Assembly: GCF_001189295.1 (NCBI RefSeq)
Contig: NZ_CP012159.1
Location: 5,844,525-5,908,524 of the forward strand
Source: Chondromyces crocatus
Lineage (GTDB): Bacteria; Myxococcota_A; Polyangia; Polyangiales; Polyangiaceae
Direction of reading: 5' to 3'
Length of the DNA: 64,000 nucleotides
The position numbers were made by a program, and so were the translations under genes. A model generated the notes under the pieces. The model worked only from the letters and a program-made list of their open reading frames with translations. It ran no database searches and was not told where the DNA came from. Shown piece by piece: positions 50,692 to 59,978 of this stretch (positions are counted from its first letter, which is position 1; every line of letters begins with the position of its first letter).

Positions 50692-51641
50692 ACTCGGCCA
50701 ACCACTGGAAGATCGGCCTCTTCGTCGTGTTCGGCGTCTCCATCGCCATGGTCACGCTCATCTATCTGGGCGCCAAGTCGCTCGGCAAATCGACGAGCAC
50801 CTACGTGTCGTTCTTCGACGAGTCGGTCCAGGGGCTCGAGATCAGCTCTCCCGTGAAGTTCCGCGGGGTGACGATCGGGACGGTGTCGAAGATCGAGGTC
50901 GCCGCCGACCAGCGCCACGTCGCCGTCGAGTACCAGATCGGGAGCAACGTCCCCGAGCAGCTCGGCCTCCGGAAAGGCGACTCCGACGCCAGGAGCCTCG
51001 GCCCGACCGAGCGGCGTGTCCAGCTCGCCTCGGCCGGCGTCACCGGCGTCAAGTTCCTGCAGATCGACTTCTTCCCGGTGGATCAGTACCCCGAGCATCC
51101 GCTGCCGTTCGAACCGCCGTCCAACACCATCCCGGTTGCGGCCTCCGCCCTGAAGAACATCGAAGAATCGTTCATCAAGGTGATGCACAACATGCCCGAG
51201 CTGTCCGAGCAGCTCGTGAAGCTCATCGCTCGCGTGAACAGCATCGTCGCCGAGTTCGACGACACCCATCTGCCCAAACGCGTTGGTGACACGCTCGGCA
51301 ATGTCGACATGCTCCTCAAGTCCGCCCACAAGGGCATCGAGGACCTCAACACCGCCAAGCTCGGGGACGGGGCAGGGAAGACGGTCTCTTCCATCGCTGC
51401 GGCGACCGCGCGGCTGGATCGCCTCCTGGGCCGCGTCGAGAAGGACGATCTCGTGGGCAGCATCAAGCGCACCACAGACAACATCAGCAACGTCGCCGAC
51501 GGGGCGAGCATCCCGGTCGAGGAGCTGAACCAGACGCTGCGATCGGTGCAGGACGCAGCGAACTCGCTGCGCCAGCTGGTCGACGCCCTGGAGCGCGACT
51601 CCGACATGCTCCTCAAGGGGCGATCGAGAGGGGCCGAATGA
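50688..51641 (+). CDS. MlaD/MCE-domain substrate-binding protein
   Basis: 317 residues. One N-terminal membrane helix (WKIGLFVVFGVSIAMVTLIY) anchors the protein; the MCE domain follows (VSFFDESVQGLEISSPVKFR, GVTIGTVSKIEVAADQRHVA). After a low-conservation loop comes a long helical C-terminal region (ALERDSDMLLKG, LLKSAHKGIEDLNTAKLGDG) that in other MCE proteins forms a periplasmic tunnel or needle. It hands lipids between the inner-membrane transporter and periplasmic partners. Overlaps the downstream lipoprotein gene by 4 nt. Confidence 0.9.
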   Translation: MNSANHWKIGLFVVFGVSIAMVTLIYLGAKSLGKSTSTYVSFFDESVQGLEISSPVKFRGVTIGTVSKIEVAADQRHVAVEYQIGSNVPEQLGLRKGDSDARSLGPTERRVQLASAGVTGVKFLQIDFFPVDQYPEHPLPFEPPSNTIPVAASALKNIEESFIKVMHNMPELSEQLVKLIARVNSIVAEFDDTHLPKRVGDTLGNVDMLLKSAHKGIEDLNTAKLGDGAGKTVSSIAAATARLDRLLGRVEKDDLVGSIKRTTDNISNVADGASIPVEELNQTLRSVQDAANSLRQLVDALERDSDMLLKGRSRGAE

Positions 51642-52309
51642 CGATCCTCCGCAAACCCATCGCCGCTTGCGTCCTCGCGTGCCTCGCCTTCGGCAGCGCC
51701 GGGTGCGCCTTGCTCACGAAGAGCGACCCCATCGCCCCCCGTTACTACAACCCCGAGCGGCTGAACGCCCCGGACCCCGAGCCCACGTCACGGAACAAGC
51801 CCGACTCGAACCCCGCCCACAAGCTGCGCCTTCGGGCCGTACGCGCCAGCGAGCACCTCAAGGAGCGCATCGTCTTCCGCGACTCTCCCACCGAGCTGGG
51901 CTTCTACGACGGCCGCCGCTGGACCGAGCTCCCGGAGCACTACCTGCGCCGCCAGCTCTCGGCCGCCCTCTTCGAGAGTCAGCGTGTGCAGCAGGTCATC
52001 GCTGGCCCTGCCGCCACCCTGGAGGTCGAGATGAGCGCCTTCGAAGAGGTGCGCGAGCCGCGGCGCGTGGGGCGCGTGCAGATCATGTTCCTGCTCCACG
52101 ACGGCAACCTCGTCCGGTTCCGCGAGACCGTCACCATCGAGCGCCCCATCGCAGGCGAGGGGACCCCCTCGGCCGAAGCCACCGTCAGCGCCCTCGGCGA
52201 AGCCCTCGCCGCGGCGGTACAGCGGATCGTCGACCGGACGCTACGTGAACTCGATTTCGTCACCCCCACGCGCCCCTCGCCCGTCCCCGAGCCGCCGCCG
52301 CTTCCCTGA
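51638..52309 (+). CDS. ABC-transport auxiliary lipoprotein (PqiC-like)
   Basis: 223 residues. Signal peptide IAACVLACLAFGSAGCALLT with lipobox SAGC. The mature domain (HYLRRQLSAALFESQRVQQV, ATLEVEMSAFEEVREPRRVG, GNLVRFRETVTIERPIAGEG, ALGEALAAAVQRIVDRTLRE) matches the PqiC/YmbA and ABC-auxiliary lipoprotein group (DUF330/ABC_trans_aux) that links MCE systems to the outer membrane. Being last of the four overlapping genes, it completes an Mla/Pqi-type envelope lipid transport operon. Confidence 0.88.
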   Translation: MTILRKPIAACVLACLAFGSAGCALLTKSDPIAPRYYNPERLNAPDPEPTSRNKPDSNPAHKLRLRAVRASEHLKERIVFRDSPTELGFYDGRRWTELPEHYLRRQLSAALFESQRVQQVIAGPAATLEVEMSAFEEVREPRRVGRVQIMFLLHDGNLVRFRETVTIERPIAGEGTPSAEATVSALGEALAAAVQRIVDRTLRELDFVTPTRPSPVPEPPPLP

Positions 52310-52682
52310 CCCGCTCTTCCGGGCTGCACCTCTGACCTGGCTCCTCAGGCGGCGTCTCCGACCTGGCTCCTCGGGCTGCCTCACTCAGGGGGCCTTCCAC
52401 AGGGCCTCCCCGCGGTCGAGCTGGCCAAGCCGTTGGCTGTGTGCTGGTGTCGTACAAAAGCAGCAGTCAGGGCCCTTTGGCGCGGAGACACCAGGGCCGA
52501 TCTGTTACGCAATGGCATCGAGTCGTTGCCATTGGTGGTGACCTCCACCCGCGCCACGACAGCACGAACCCGAGGCATTCCCCTCGGGCAGGGTGAAACG
52601 AGCGTGGATGGCCTCATGCGATCGAGCAGCGCGTCGACTCCCCCCGAAGTGAAGGGCGAGGCCTGCAGGCGGCGCACCCCCC
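52310..52682. other. Intergenic stretch without identifiable gene
   Basis: 373 bp between the Mla operon and the MFS gene. A 26-bp-period direct repeat of GACCTGGCTCCTC occurs near 52334 and 52360. No terminator, promoter or RNA gene could be identified. Confidence 0.5.
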
Positions 52683-54185
52683 GTGTCTGACGCCCTTCCC
52701 AGGAGAGCAGGCCTGCCGCTGGCGCTGCTTGCGGCGCTCGCCTTGTCGACGGCGATAGCTCCCCTCAACTCCACGATGATCGCCGTCGCGCTGCCCGAGA
52801 TGGCGCGGACCCTGCCAGCCGACTCGAGCGTGCTCCGCCAGGGGCTGGTGACCAGCTACATGCTCACCAACATCGTGCTGCAGAGCCCTGGCGGGAAGCT
52901 CGGCGATCGCATCGGCCATCGTCGCGGCCTGGAACTCGGACAGCTCATCTTCGCGCTCGGCGCCGCGCTCGCCTACCTGATGCCCTACCTCCCGGCGCTC
53001 ATCATCTCGCGCGTCCTCATGGCCACCGGCGCTGCCGTGATGACGCCCAGCGCGATGGCCATGCTCCGCACCGAGCTCCCGACCGAGGCCCGCGCGCGCG
53101 CCTTCGGCGCCTTCGGCGCCCTCATCGGCATCTCCGCGGCGCTCGGCCCGAAGATCGGCGCCCTCCTCGTGGCCCGCTTCGGCTGGATCTCCATCTTCCT
53201 CGCCAACGTCCCCGTCTTGCTCGCCTCGGCCCTCCTCCGCCGCGTGGCAGGCGCCTCGGCCTCCTCACCCCGCCCGACGGTGGCGAGGGCGTCCGAGCCG
53301 ACCGCCAAAGACCAGCCCAGCGCACCCAACTCCCAGCCCTCCACATCAGCCCCCGAGAGCGCGGCGCAGCCCCTCGCGACGGCAGCAGGGCAGGGGAAGG
53401 GCACGACGGCGCCAGCGCCCTTCGACCTGGTCGGCTCCTTCTTGCTCGGAGCCTCCCTCATCGGCCTCGTGCTCGGCATGGAGAACGCCCCGCTCCGCTG
53501 GGCGGCTTTGCTGGGAATGCTGGGCCTCATCCCCTTCGCCCTCTGGGAACGCCGCGTCTCCGATCCCGTCATCGACTTCTCCCTCTTCCGACGCCGTGCA
53601 TTCCTTGCAGGGACCCTGATCGTCGCCCTCCAGAGCGTCGCCATGTACTCCGTCATGTTCGAGCTCCCCCAGGTCGCCTCACGGCTGTTCTCCTCGGGGA
53701 AACAGGATGTAGGCAACACCCTCGTGGTCATGATGGGCGCCATGGTCGTCACCTCCCCCCTCGGCGGCCGAGCCTCGGAGCGCTTCGGCGCTCGCGCCGT
53801 CGCCATGACTGGCAGCCTCCTCAACCTCACGGGCATGATCCTGCTCGGCATCGGTCGCCTCGACTCACTCACCGACGCCATGCCTGCCCTCGCGCTGCTC
53901 GGCGCCGGCTTCGGCCTCGTCTCCGCGCCCACCCAGTCGGCCGCGATGAGCGACGTCCCCCGTCACAAGAGCGGCATGGCCGCCGGCGTCTCCTCCACGA
54001 TGCGCTACGTCGGCGGCATCGCCGGCGTGAGCATGCTCGGCTTGCTGCTCAGCGAGCGCACCGAGCGCGACGTCGTGATGCGCGAACACACGACCGTCGT
54101 GACCCTCTTCTGCATCGCCTTCGTGCTCCAGGTCCTCTGCACCCTGCTTCTCCCCCGCCGCACCCCTCCGCTCCCACCTCGGTGA
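52683..54185 (+). CDS. MFS drug/metabolite transporter, DHA2 (14-TMS) type
   Basis: 500 residues from GTG at 52683. Fourteen hydrophobic segments fit the DHA2/EmrB-like exporters. Motif A-type GGKLGDRIGHRRGLELGQLI after helix 2, motif C-like GISAALGPKIGALLVARFGW in helix 5, and the inner repeat of motif A as GGRASERFGARAVAMTGSLL near residue 360. A central cytosolic linker of about 70 residues (ARASEPTAKDQPSAPN...) is unusually long and Ser/Pro-rich. It uses the proton motive force to export small hydrophobic compounds; the substrate is unknown. It ends about 140 bp from the convergent fusion-protein gene. Confidence 0.9.
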   Translation: MSDALPRRAGLPLALLAALALSTAIAPLNSTMIAVALPEMARTLPADSSVLRQGLVTSYMLTNIVLQSPGGKLGDRIGHRRGLELGQLIFALGAALAYLMPYLPALIISRVLMATGAAVMTPSAMAMLRTELPTEARARAFGAFGALIGISAALGPKIGALLVARFGWISIFLANVPVLLASALLRRVAGASASSPRPTVARASEPTAKDQPSAPNSQPSTSAPESAAQPLATAAGQGKGTTAPAPFDLVGSFLLGASLIGLVLGMENAPLRWAALLGMLGLIPFALWERRVSDPVIDFSLFRRRAFLAGTLIVALQSVAMYSVMFELPQVASRLFSSGKQDVGNTLVVMMGAMVVTSPLGGRASERFGARAVAMTGSLLNLTGMILLGIGRLDSLTDAMPALALLGAGFGLVSAPTQSAAMSDVPRHKSGMAAGVSSTMRYVGGIAGVSMLGLLLSERTERDVVMREHTTVVTLFCIAFVLQVLCTLLLPRRTPPLPPR

Positions 54186-54326
54186 CCCCCGCGAGCAACC
54201 CCTCCACCCCGAGGCACTCCTCCACGCCACCAAGCCCCCTCCACCCCGTCCCATGCACCCCCAGCCTCCTACAAGGCGCGACTCGCACGGGGGGAACCAC
54301 CTCCGCCGCACACCGTGACCGCGGGC

Positions 54327-57300
54327 CTACCCCGCGGCCCCAGCGGCCCTCAGGTGCCCCAGCAGCGTCCGGATCACCCCCCGCGCCAGCTCGGGTGACT
54401 CATCGAGCAACCCCTCGAACTCCGCCCGCGGGATGCGCAGCACCTTCCCCTCGGTCGTCGCCACCACCGTCGCCGCGCGCGGCGCCCCGTCCAGCAGCGC
54501 CACCTCTCCGAACACCGCCCCGGGCTCCAGCGCCCGCACCGCCGCCCCTCGCCGCTCGACCTGGAAGCGCCCCTCCACCACCACGAACAGCGCGTCGCCC
54601 GGATCTCCCTCCCGCACCACCTCTTCGCCGGACTCGTACTCCAGCGCCTCGGCGATCTCCGCGACAGGGTACAGCTCCTCCCCGCTCAACCCCTTGAACA
54701 GCGAAGAGTCCACCAGCACGACCACCTTCTCGAGCACCGTCGCCATCGGATGCGACGAAGGTAGCGCGCCTGCGTCGAAATTCCGGCACTTCTCCAGCCA
54801 GCCGTCGAGCTGTGGCGGCTTCCCGCCCGTCGGCAGCGGCGTCGCCCAGTCGATCTCCAGCAACGCCACCGCCCGAGCGGCCAGCGGACGCGGCAGGATC
54901 GTCTCCAGCAGCTCCAGCCCGTGACCTCGCTCCCGCGCCCCCTCGGCCAGCGCGGCCCGGGCCCGCGTGATCAGCTCCCGATCGCCCATCACGGCCGCCA
55001 GATCCAGAAGCCGCGCCGACGTCTCCTCGATCCGGTAGCGCACCTCCCGCCGCAGAAGGCCCCGCGTCTCCTCGCGCAGCCCATCCGGGGCCGACGCCCG
55101 CTTCGGCGAGAGCCTCCCGAACAGCGTCATCGGGTACAGCAGCGCCAGCGACTCCGCGTACTCCAGCGTCATCTCCATCGCTTGCAGCACGAGCTCCGGA
55201 TCCACGGCCTCCCCGGTCCTCCGGGACACCGTCGCCAGTGCTCGCGCCACGGCGTTACGCGCCCGGTAGCCCAGCTCCGCGTACCGCACCAGCACCTCGG
55301 CGCACGCCTCCGGGCCCAGCCGCGCCAGCACCCGCGCCGCGCGCACCGAGCCCGTCAGCGCGGACCCGCTCGCCACCGACGTCGCCACCGCGGCCCCCTG
55401 ACCGCGCGTCGTCGGCAGCGCCGCGATCAGGTCGCCCACCGCCTCGGGACCGGCCAGAGAGAGCGCCTCCGTGACGGCCCGCACCTCCGACCCCGTCGTC
55501 AACCGACCCAGCAGCGCCGCCACGGCCCCCCGCGCCTCGATCAGCACCGCCGCCCGCGCTGCCGCCGCGAACACCGCCCGATCCGACGACCCCAGAGACA
55601 GCAGCACCTCCCGGTGCGCCTGTCGCGCCCGCAGCTCACCCAGCGCCCACAACGCCGCCGCGCGCCGAGGCGACCCGGGCACCAGCGCCTCTTGCCGCAG
55701 CACCTCCACCACCGCCGCTTGCCCCACGGGCGTTTGCGGCGCCCCCGAGAACGCTGCCACCGCGAACGACGGCGACGACCCCCGCCCCCCGCTGGCCACC
55801 GCGATCCCCCCGAGGCCCACCAGCGCCTCCCCCCACAGCCGCGCCTTCTCCGCGCTCGCCCCCGACCGACCCCGATCGAGCGCCAGCGAGAGCCGCGCCT
55901 GATCCGCGCCGCCGCCCAGCGCCCGCGCGCCTGCGAGCAAGCTTTGCTCGATGTCGTCTTCCGGATCCGGATCGGCCAGCGCCAGCAGCCGAGGCCCCTC
56001 CCCGGGCCGCCCCACCCGCACCGCCGCCGCCACTGCAGCCCGCCGGATCTCCGCCTGCGGCGCCCGCAGCGCGTGCGCCACCTCGTCCATCGAGAAGAAC
56101 CGATCGTCGAGCACCGCCAGCAGCCGCGACGCCCCCTCCACGTCCCGCCGCCCCACCCGCCGGTGCAGCGTCTGTGACAGCTCGCGCCCCAGCGCCTGCG
56201 CCGTCTGGGGCGACAGCTCCTCCTCGATCTGCCCCTCGCCCAGCGCGTGCGCCAGCGCTGCCATGTAGGCCCGCCGCGCCCTCGCCACGGCCAGCATCCC
56301 CACCGCGCCCGTCAGCGCCAGGATTGCCCCCAGCGCGAGCGGTGGCGGCCCTGCGGCGCCGAACGCGGCGAGCAGCAGACCCACCAGCACCCCGCCGAGC
56401 GGGTTCGCGAGCCCCTTCGCCAGCACCTTCGCCCGCACCCGTGCTGCAGGAGGTGCTGGCGTCAGCAGCAGATCCTCCACCGGCGCCGACAGCGCGTAGC
56501 GGAACGTGTTCTCCGACAGCCGCGCCATCGCAGCCGACACCACCCCGGGCGCGAGCCCGAGCCCGGCGCCCATCGCCACCTGCGACGCGAACAGCGCCTG
56601 CATCGAGATCCGCACCCCGAAGCGCGCCGTGAACCGGCTCGACCCGAAGAGCTGCGCCAGCAGGATCAGCAGGTTCGTCGCGGCCCCGAACGTCCCCAGG
56701 AAGGCCGCCATCTCCTCGCGCTCGTAGCGCGCCTTCAGCGCCGCCTTCATCGCATAGTCCACCAGGTTCGCCGCGATGGCCCCCAGCAGCACCCCCGCGA
56801 GCACCACCCCCACCACGGGCGACTCCACCAGATCGCGCCGCATGTCGACCAGCGCGCGCAAGAGCTTCCCGGGGGGCTCCGCCTGCGACTGCCGCGGTGG
56901 CGCGCGCTCCGCCAGCACCGTCGGCAGTGGCGCCGCCAGCGCGGCGAGCACCGCCCCGGCGTAGAGCACCCCGGGCGTCCCCAGCAGCCCGGCCAGCGTC
57001 GGTACCGCTGCGCTCGCCACGATCACCCCCACCGTCGCCGCCGCGGCCACCAGCGGCAACAGCCGCCGCGCCTGCCGCGACTCCAGCGCGCTCGACACCG
57101 CGCGGAACGTGATCAGCGGGAGCAGCGGCGGCAGCACCAGGAGCCCCACACAGATCGCGTAGAGCAGCGCGCCCGTCGCGCTCTGGCTGAGCAGCGCCGC
57201 CCCGGCCACCGACATCGCCGTGATCAGCAGCAGCGCCCCGTCGAGCCGCGGCCCCTCGAAGCGCCGCAAGAGCGCCGCGTACCCGAGCGCCGCGCCGAAG

Positions 57301-57566
57301 CGCACCGCCGACGTCACCACGTAGAAGCGCGAGATCTGACCCAGATCGAACGCCGAGACGAACAGCGTGTCGGCCGCGATCCCGGCGAGCGACATCGCCC
57401 CCACGCCGAGGAAGGCCACACCTGCAGCGGGCAGGACGATGGGACCATCCCCGCGGCGGAGATCGATGAGCGCGCGCAATCGAGACAAGCGACCCTCATT
57501 AACACTTCGGCATCGCTCCGGCAGCGCCTCACGCGTGACGTGAGCGCCCGCGCCCGCGCGCTGCAC
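54327..57566 (-). CDS. NTP/NDP-transporter-like membrane domain fused to HEAT repeats and a cNMP-binding domain
   Basis: 1079 residues from GTG at 57566-57564; a TTG 78 bp further in (LSRLRALIDLRRG) is an alternative start. Residues about 35-440 contain around 12 membrane helices (VLPAAGVAFLGVGAMSLAGI, LFVSAFDLGQISRFYVVTSA, LLYAICVGLLVLPPLLPLIT) resembling the ATP:ADP antiporter/Npt1-type MFS group. Residues about 460-900 are helical HEAT-like repeats (RRAAVAAAVRVGRPGEGPRL, RRAAALWALGELRARQAHRE). The C-terminal 120 residues are a cyclic nucleotide-binding domain with an intact phosphate-binding cassette, FGEVALLDGAPRAATV. The last domain would gate or tune the others by cAMP or cGMP. Transport activity itself is unproven. 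Confidence 0.85.
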   Translation of the reverse strand: MQRAGAGAHVTREALPERCRSVNEGRLSRLRALIDLRRGDGPIVLPAAGVAFLGVGAMSLAGIAADTLFVSAFDLGQISRFYVVTSAVRFGAALGYAALLRRFEGPRLDGALLLITAMSVAGAALLSQSATGALLYAICVGLLVLPPLLPLITFRAVSSALESRQARRLLPLVAAAATVGVIVASAAVPTLAGLLGTPGVLYAGAVLAALAAPLPTVLAERAPPRQSQAEPPGKLLRALVDMRRDLVESPVVGVVLAGVLLGAIAANLVDYAMKAALKARYEREEMAAFLGTFGAATNLLILLAQLFGSSRFTARFGVRISMQALFASQVAMGAGLGLAPGVVSAAMARLSENTFRYALSAPVEDLLLTPAPPAARVRAKVLAKGLANPLGGVLVGLLLAAFGAAGPPPLALGAILALTGAVGMLAVARARRAYMAALAHALGEGQIEEELSPQTAQALGRELSQTLHRRVGRRDVEGASRLLAVLDDRFFSMDEVAHALRAPQAEIRRAAVAAAVRVGRPGEGPRLLALADPDPEDDIEQSLLAGARALGGGADQARLSLALDRGRSGASAEKARLWGEALVGLGGIAVASGGRGSSPSFAVAAFSGAPQTPVGQAAVVEVLRQEALVPGSPRRAAALWALGELRARQAHREVLLSLGSSDRAVFAAAARAAVLIEARGAVAALLGRLTTGSEVRAVTEALSLAGPEAVGDLIAALPTTRGQGAAVATSVASGSALTGSVRAARVLARLGPEACAEVLVRYAELGYRARNAVARALATVSRRTGEAVDPELVLQAMEMTLEYAESLALLYPMTLFGRLSPKRASAPDGLREETRGLLRREVRYRIEETSARLLDLAAVMGDRELITRARAALAEGARERGHGLELLETILPRPLAARAVALLEIDWATPLPTGGKPPQLDGWLEKCRNFDAGALPSSHPMATVLEKVVVLVDSSLFKGLSGEELYPVAEIAEALEYESGEEVVREGDPGDALFVVVEGRFQVERRGAAVRALEPGAVFGEVALLDGAPRAATVVATTEGKVLRIPRAEFEGLLDESPELARGVIRTLLGHLRAAGAAG

Positions 57567-57628
57567 CGTGGGGCCGAGCGGACACTGGCGCGCCTCGAAG
57601 CTGGCGCGTCTCGAAGCTGTCGCGCCAC

Positions 57629-57662
57629 AAAAACGAAACGGCGGCCCCGGAGGACCGCCGTT
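57629..57662 (-). terminator. Rho-independent terminator of the Cys-rich lipoprotein gene
   Basis: On the minus strand AACGGCGG (57662-57655) pairs with CCGCCGTT (57644-57637), a perfect 8-bp stem with a 10-nt loop, followed by TCGTTTTT. It lies 20 bp after the stop of the gene at 57683. Confidence 0.85.
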
Positions 57663-57682
57663 CGACGTTCAGGACGACAGGC

Positions 57683-58951
57683 TCAGCCGCCGGTGCCCAC
57701 CGAGCCGCCGACGCTCGCGCTCGCCTTCACGTTCACGTCGATCGACGCGGACGCGCTGGCCGACGCCTCGACGGCGACGGCGATGCAGGCGATCGCCTTG
57801 CCGCCGGCCTTGAGGGCCACATCCTTGATCTCCGCGCCGGACTTGACGACGCCGGCCACCGTCGTGGCGAGCTTCTTCCCGGTGCCGAGCTGGATCTTCA
57901 CGATCGCCGGCAGGGTCGTCTGCAGCGCCGCGATCAGCTTGTTCACGTCGGTGTTCGCCTTGCCCTTGGCAACGACGCGAACGTTCGGCGCATCGCAGGT
58001 GAACTCCGCCGCGCCCTTCGCGGTGCACTGCATCTGGCAGCTGATGTCCACGTTGGGGGGCTCGAAGTCACCCGTGCACTTGGGCGCCTTCACCTCGGCC
58101 GAGCAGCCGCCGGAGCAGGTGCCGTCGCACTTCGCGCTCGCCTTCATCTCGCACGAGCCCGAGCACTTGCCGTCGCAGGTCCCGGAGCAGGTGCCCTGAG
58201 CCTCGGCGTCGCACTTGCCTTCGCACTTGCCGGCGCACTTGCCCTTGGTGTTCTTGCCGTCGCACTTGCCATCGCACTTGCCGCCGCAGGTTCCGGAGAA
58301 GCCTGCCTCGCACTTGCCCTCGCAGCTCGCCTTGCAGGTGCCGTTGCACGCGGCGCCCGCCTCGACGTTGCACGAGCCCTTGCACTCGGCCTCGCAGGTG
58401 CCGGCGATCTCGCCGCCCTTGCAGCTCGCCTCGAGCTTGCCGGGCGACACGGGCGATCCGCAGTCACCGAGGCAGCTCGTCATGAAGTCGATCGGCACGT
58501 AGCACTTCGGCGGATCCACCTCGACGGCGATCTGCGCCTCCGCGTTCGCCTGGAGCATCGCGGTCACCTTGGCGGCCACGGCGGAGCACAGCTTCTCCGC
58601 GCCCTTGCCACCACCCGGCTCCACCTTCAGCTCCTCCTCGGACATGCCGAGGTCCTTGCCGAGCTGGCCGCAGGAAGCGATGAGGCTCGCCTCCATCTCG
58701 GTGACGACCTTGTCGAGCGTGAAGGCGGCCTCCAGGAAGCCCTTGACCTTCCCCTCGACCGCGGCGCCGCCCTGGAACTTCAGGTCGGCGAAGCTGCCGG
58801 TCTCCATCTCGGGACAGCCACCAGCGGCTGCAGCGACATCGCCCAGGGGGCCCGGCAGGGCCGGCAGCGAGCCGCAGTTCACGAGCAACGGCGACGCCAG
58901 GCCGAGCATGAGCACGGGCATGGTCACCAACTTCCAACGATTGACGCTCAT
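57683..58951 (-). CDS. Cys-rich repeat lipoprotein (CxxxC repeats)
   Basis: 422 residues from ATG at 58951-58949 (MSVNRWKLVTMPVLMLGLAS), with lipobox LVNC. Residues about 30-190 are an alpha-rich domain (GFLEAAFTLDKVVTEMEASL, MLQANAEAQIAVEVD). Residues about 195-330 are a Lys/Gly-rich array of roughly 25 Cys in the pattern CxxxCxxxC (CEGKCEAGFSGTCGGKCDGK, CAGKCEGKCDAEAQGTCSGT). The C-terminal 95 residues are a hydrophilic alpha/beta domain ending in Ala/Ser-rich strands (VEASASASASIDVNVKASAS). The array could bind metal or form a disulfide-stiffened stalk on the cell surface; this is inference. A solo gene with its own terminator. Similar CxxxC arrays occur in other myxobacterial lipoproteins as I remember, but function is unknown. 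Confidence 0.87.
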   Translation of the reverse strand: MSVNRWKLVTMPVLMLGLASPLLVNCGSLPALPGPLGDVAAAAGGCPEMETGSFADLKFQGGAAVEGKVKGFLEAAFTLDKVVTEMEASLIASCGQLGKDLGMSEEELKVEPGGGKGAEKLCSAVAAKVTAMLQANAEAQIAVEVDPPKCYVPIDFMTSCLGDCGSPVSPGKLEASCKGGEIAGTCEAECKGSCNVEAGAACNGTCKASCEGKCEAGFSGTCGGKCDGKCDGKNTKGKCAGKCEGKCDAEAQGTCSGTCDGKCSGSCEMKASAKCDGTCSGGCSAEVKAPKCTGDFEPPNVDISCQMQCTAKGAAEFTCDAPNVRVVAKGKANTDVNKLIAALQTTLPAIVKIQLGTGKKLATTVAGVVKSGAEIKDVALKAGGKAIACIAVAVEASASASASIDVNVKASASVGGSVGTGG

Positions 58952-59174
58952 CTGCCTAAACCCTCCGGCGCCCCTCGGGCACCCCACAAGCAATGCAGCC
59001 TGGAAAACCCGTCGCGCGTCCAGAGGCAGAGGACAGCGGCCTACCTTGCGCCGACACCCCCAGCGCTCACCCCGAGCGGCCCTTGCGCCGCGGCAGGTCC
59101 CAGTGCGGGCCGTATGCCCCAACTGAAGGGGGCTGTAAAGAAGCAACCGGCGCGTCCGGGCCGTTATGACACGC

Positions 59175-59735
59175 CTACCGGCGGCCACTGCGAGCGCGCT
59201 GACCGCCACCCCCCCGACTGGGGGGTGACGCACCAGCGGCGCCGGGGGCGCTCGGCGTGTCGGCGGCTGCGGGAGGCGTCGCCGAGGGCGTGGCCGAGGG
59301 CGTCGCGTGCGGTGTCACGGTGGCGTCGGCGGCTGCATCTGCGCGCGCCGTCGCAGGGCGCGTCGCGGTCGCGCGGGGCGCCTTGCTCAGAGGAGCCTCT
59401 GCGTCGAGGAACGGCAGCGTGAGCTGCGAGAGCGGCCGCGCGCCGACCGTCGGACCTCCCTGCTGCTCGAACAAAGCCTGCTCGCGCGCCAGGTCGGCCT
59501 CGATGAGATCGAGGTTGTCGTGGGCGAACGCGAGCGCATCGAGGATGCGCGCCGCGCCCAGGTTCGGGTAGCGCTTGAGCAGCGTCTCCACCGAGGCACC
59601 ACCGCGATGCCACGCCCAGAGCCGACGCACCGGCACCCGGGAGCCAGCGACGTGCGGACTACCGGCGAGCACCTGGCTGTCGCAGCGGACATGCGGGTGG
59701 GGGACACGCACACGAGGGAGCGGAGGGACCGCCAT
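59175..59735 (-). CDS. DUF433 domain protein with disordered tail
   Basis: 186 residues from ATG at 59735-59733 (MAVPPLPRVRVPHPHVRCDS); an upstream start at 59885 runs through the tandem repeat at 59797-59889 and is not favoured. Residues about 20-90 form a DUF433 domain (VLAGSPHVAGSRVPVRRLWA, WHRGGASVETLLKRYPNLGA, ILDALAFAHDN), a small winged-HTH-like fold found in VapB-type antitoxins and in regulators. The rest is Ala/Thr/Pro-rich and probably disordered. No toxin gene is beside it, so its partner, if any, is elsewhere. Confidence 0.78.
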   Translation of the reverse strand: MAVPPLPRVRVPHPHVRCDSQVLAGSPHVAGSRVPVRRLWAWHRGGASVETLLKRYPNLGAARILDALAFAHDNLDLIEADLAREQALFEQQGGPTVGARPLSQLTLPFLDAEAPLSKAPRATATRPATARADAAADATVTPHATPSATPSATPPAAADTPSAPGAAGASPPSRGGGGQRARSGRR

Positions 59736-59796
59736 CGCCGCGTAGCCTAGTCGCGACGTCGCCTGGTCGTCCAGCGCTCCCACACGCCCTCTGCGC

Positions 59797-59889
59797 GCAT
59801 CCCGCCTCCCAGCATGGGAGCATCCGGCCTGCCGACGGGGGCGCATCCGGCCTCCCGGGCGGGGGCGCATCCGGCCTCCCAGCATGGGC
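59797..59889. repeat. 23/24-bp tandem repeat, four units
   Basis: Units begin GCATCCGGCCT (59797 variant, 59820, 59843, 59867) and end in G/C-rich tails; lengths 23, 23, 24 and 23 bp. It fills part of the gap between the DUF433 gene (-) and gnd (+) and precedes both start regions. Confidence 0.85.
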
Positions 59890-59978
59890 GCCGCCGGCTC
59901 CGGGCGCGTGCGTGACGGGGCCCGCTCGGTGGAGCCGGGGCGCCCCGTGTGGTACCGCCTTCAGCGAGGGAGCAAAGC

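Noticed and set aside
57501-57505. GTG start near 57505 for the fusion transporter
   Set aside because: The GTG is out of frame with the protein; in frame the codons read AGT GTT.
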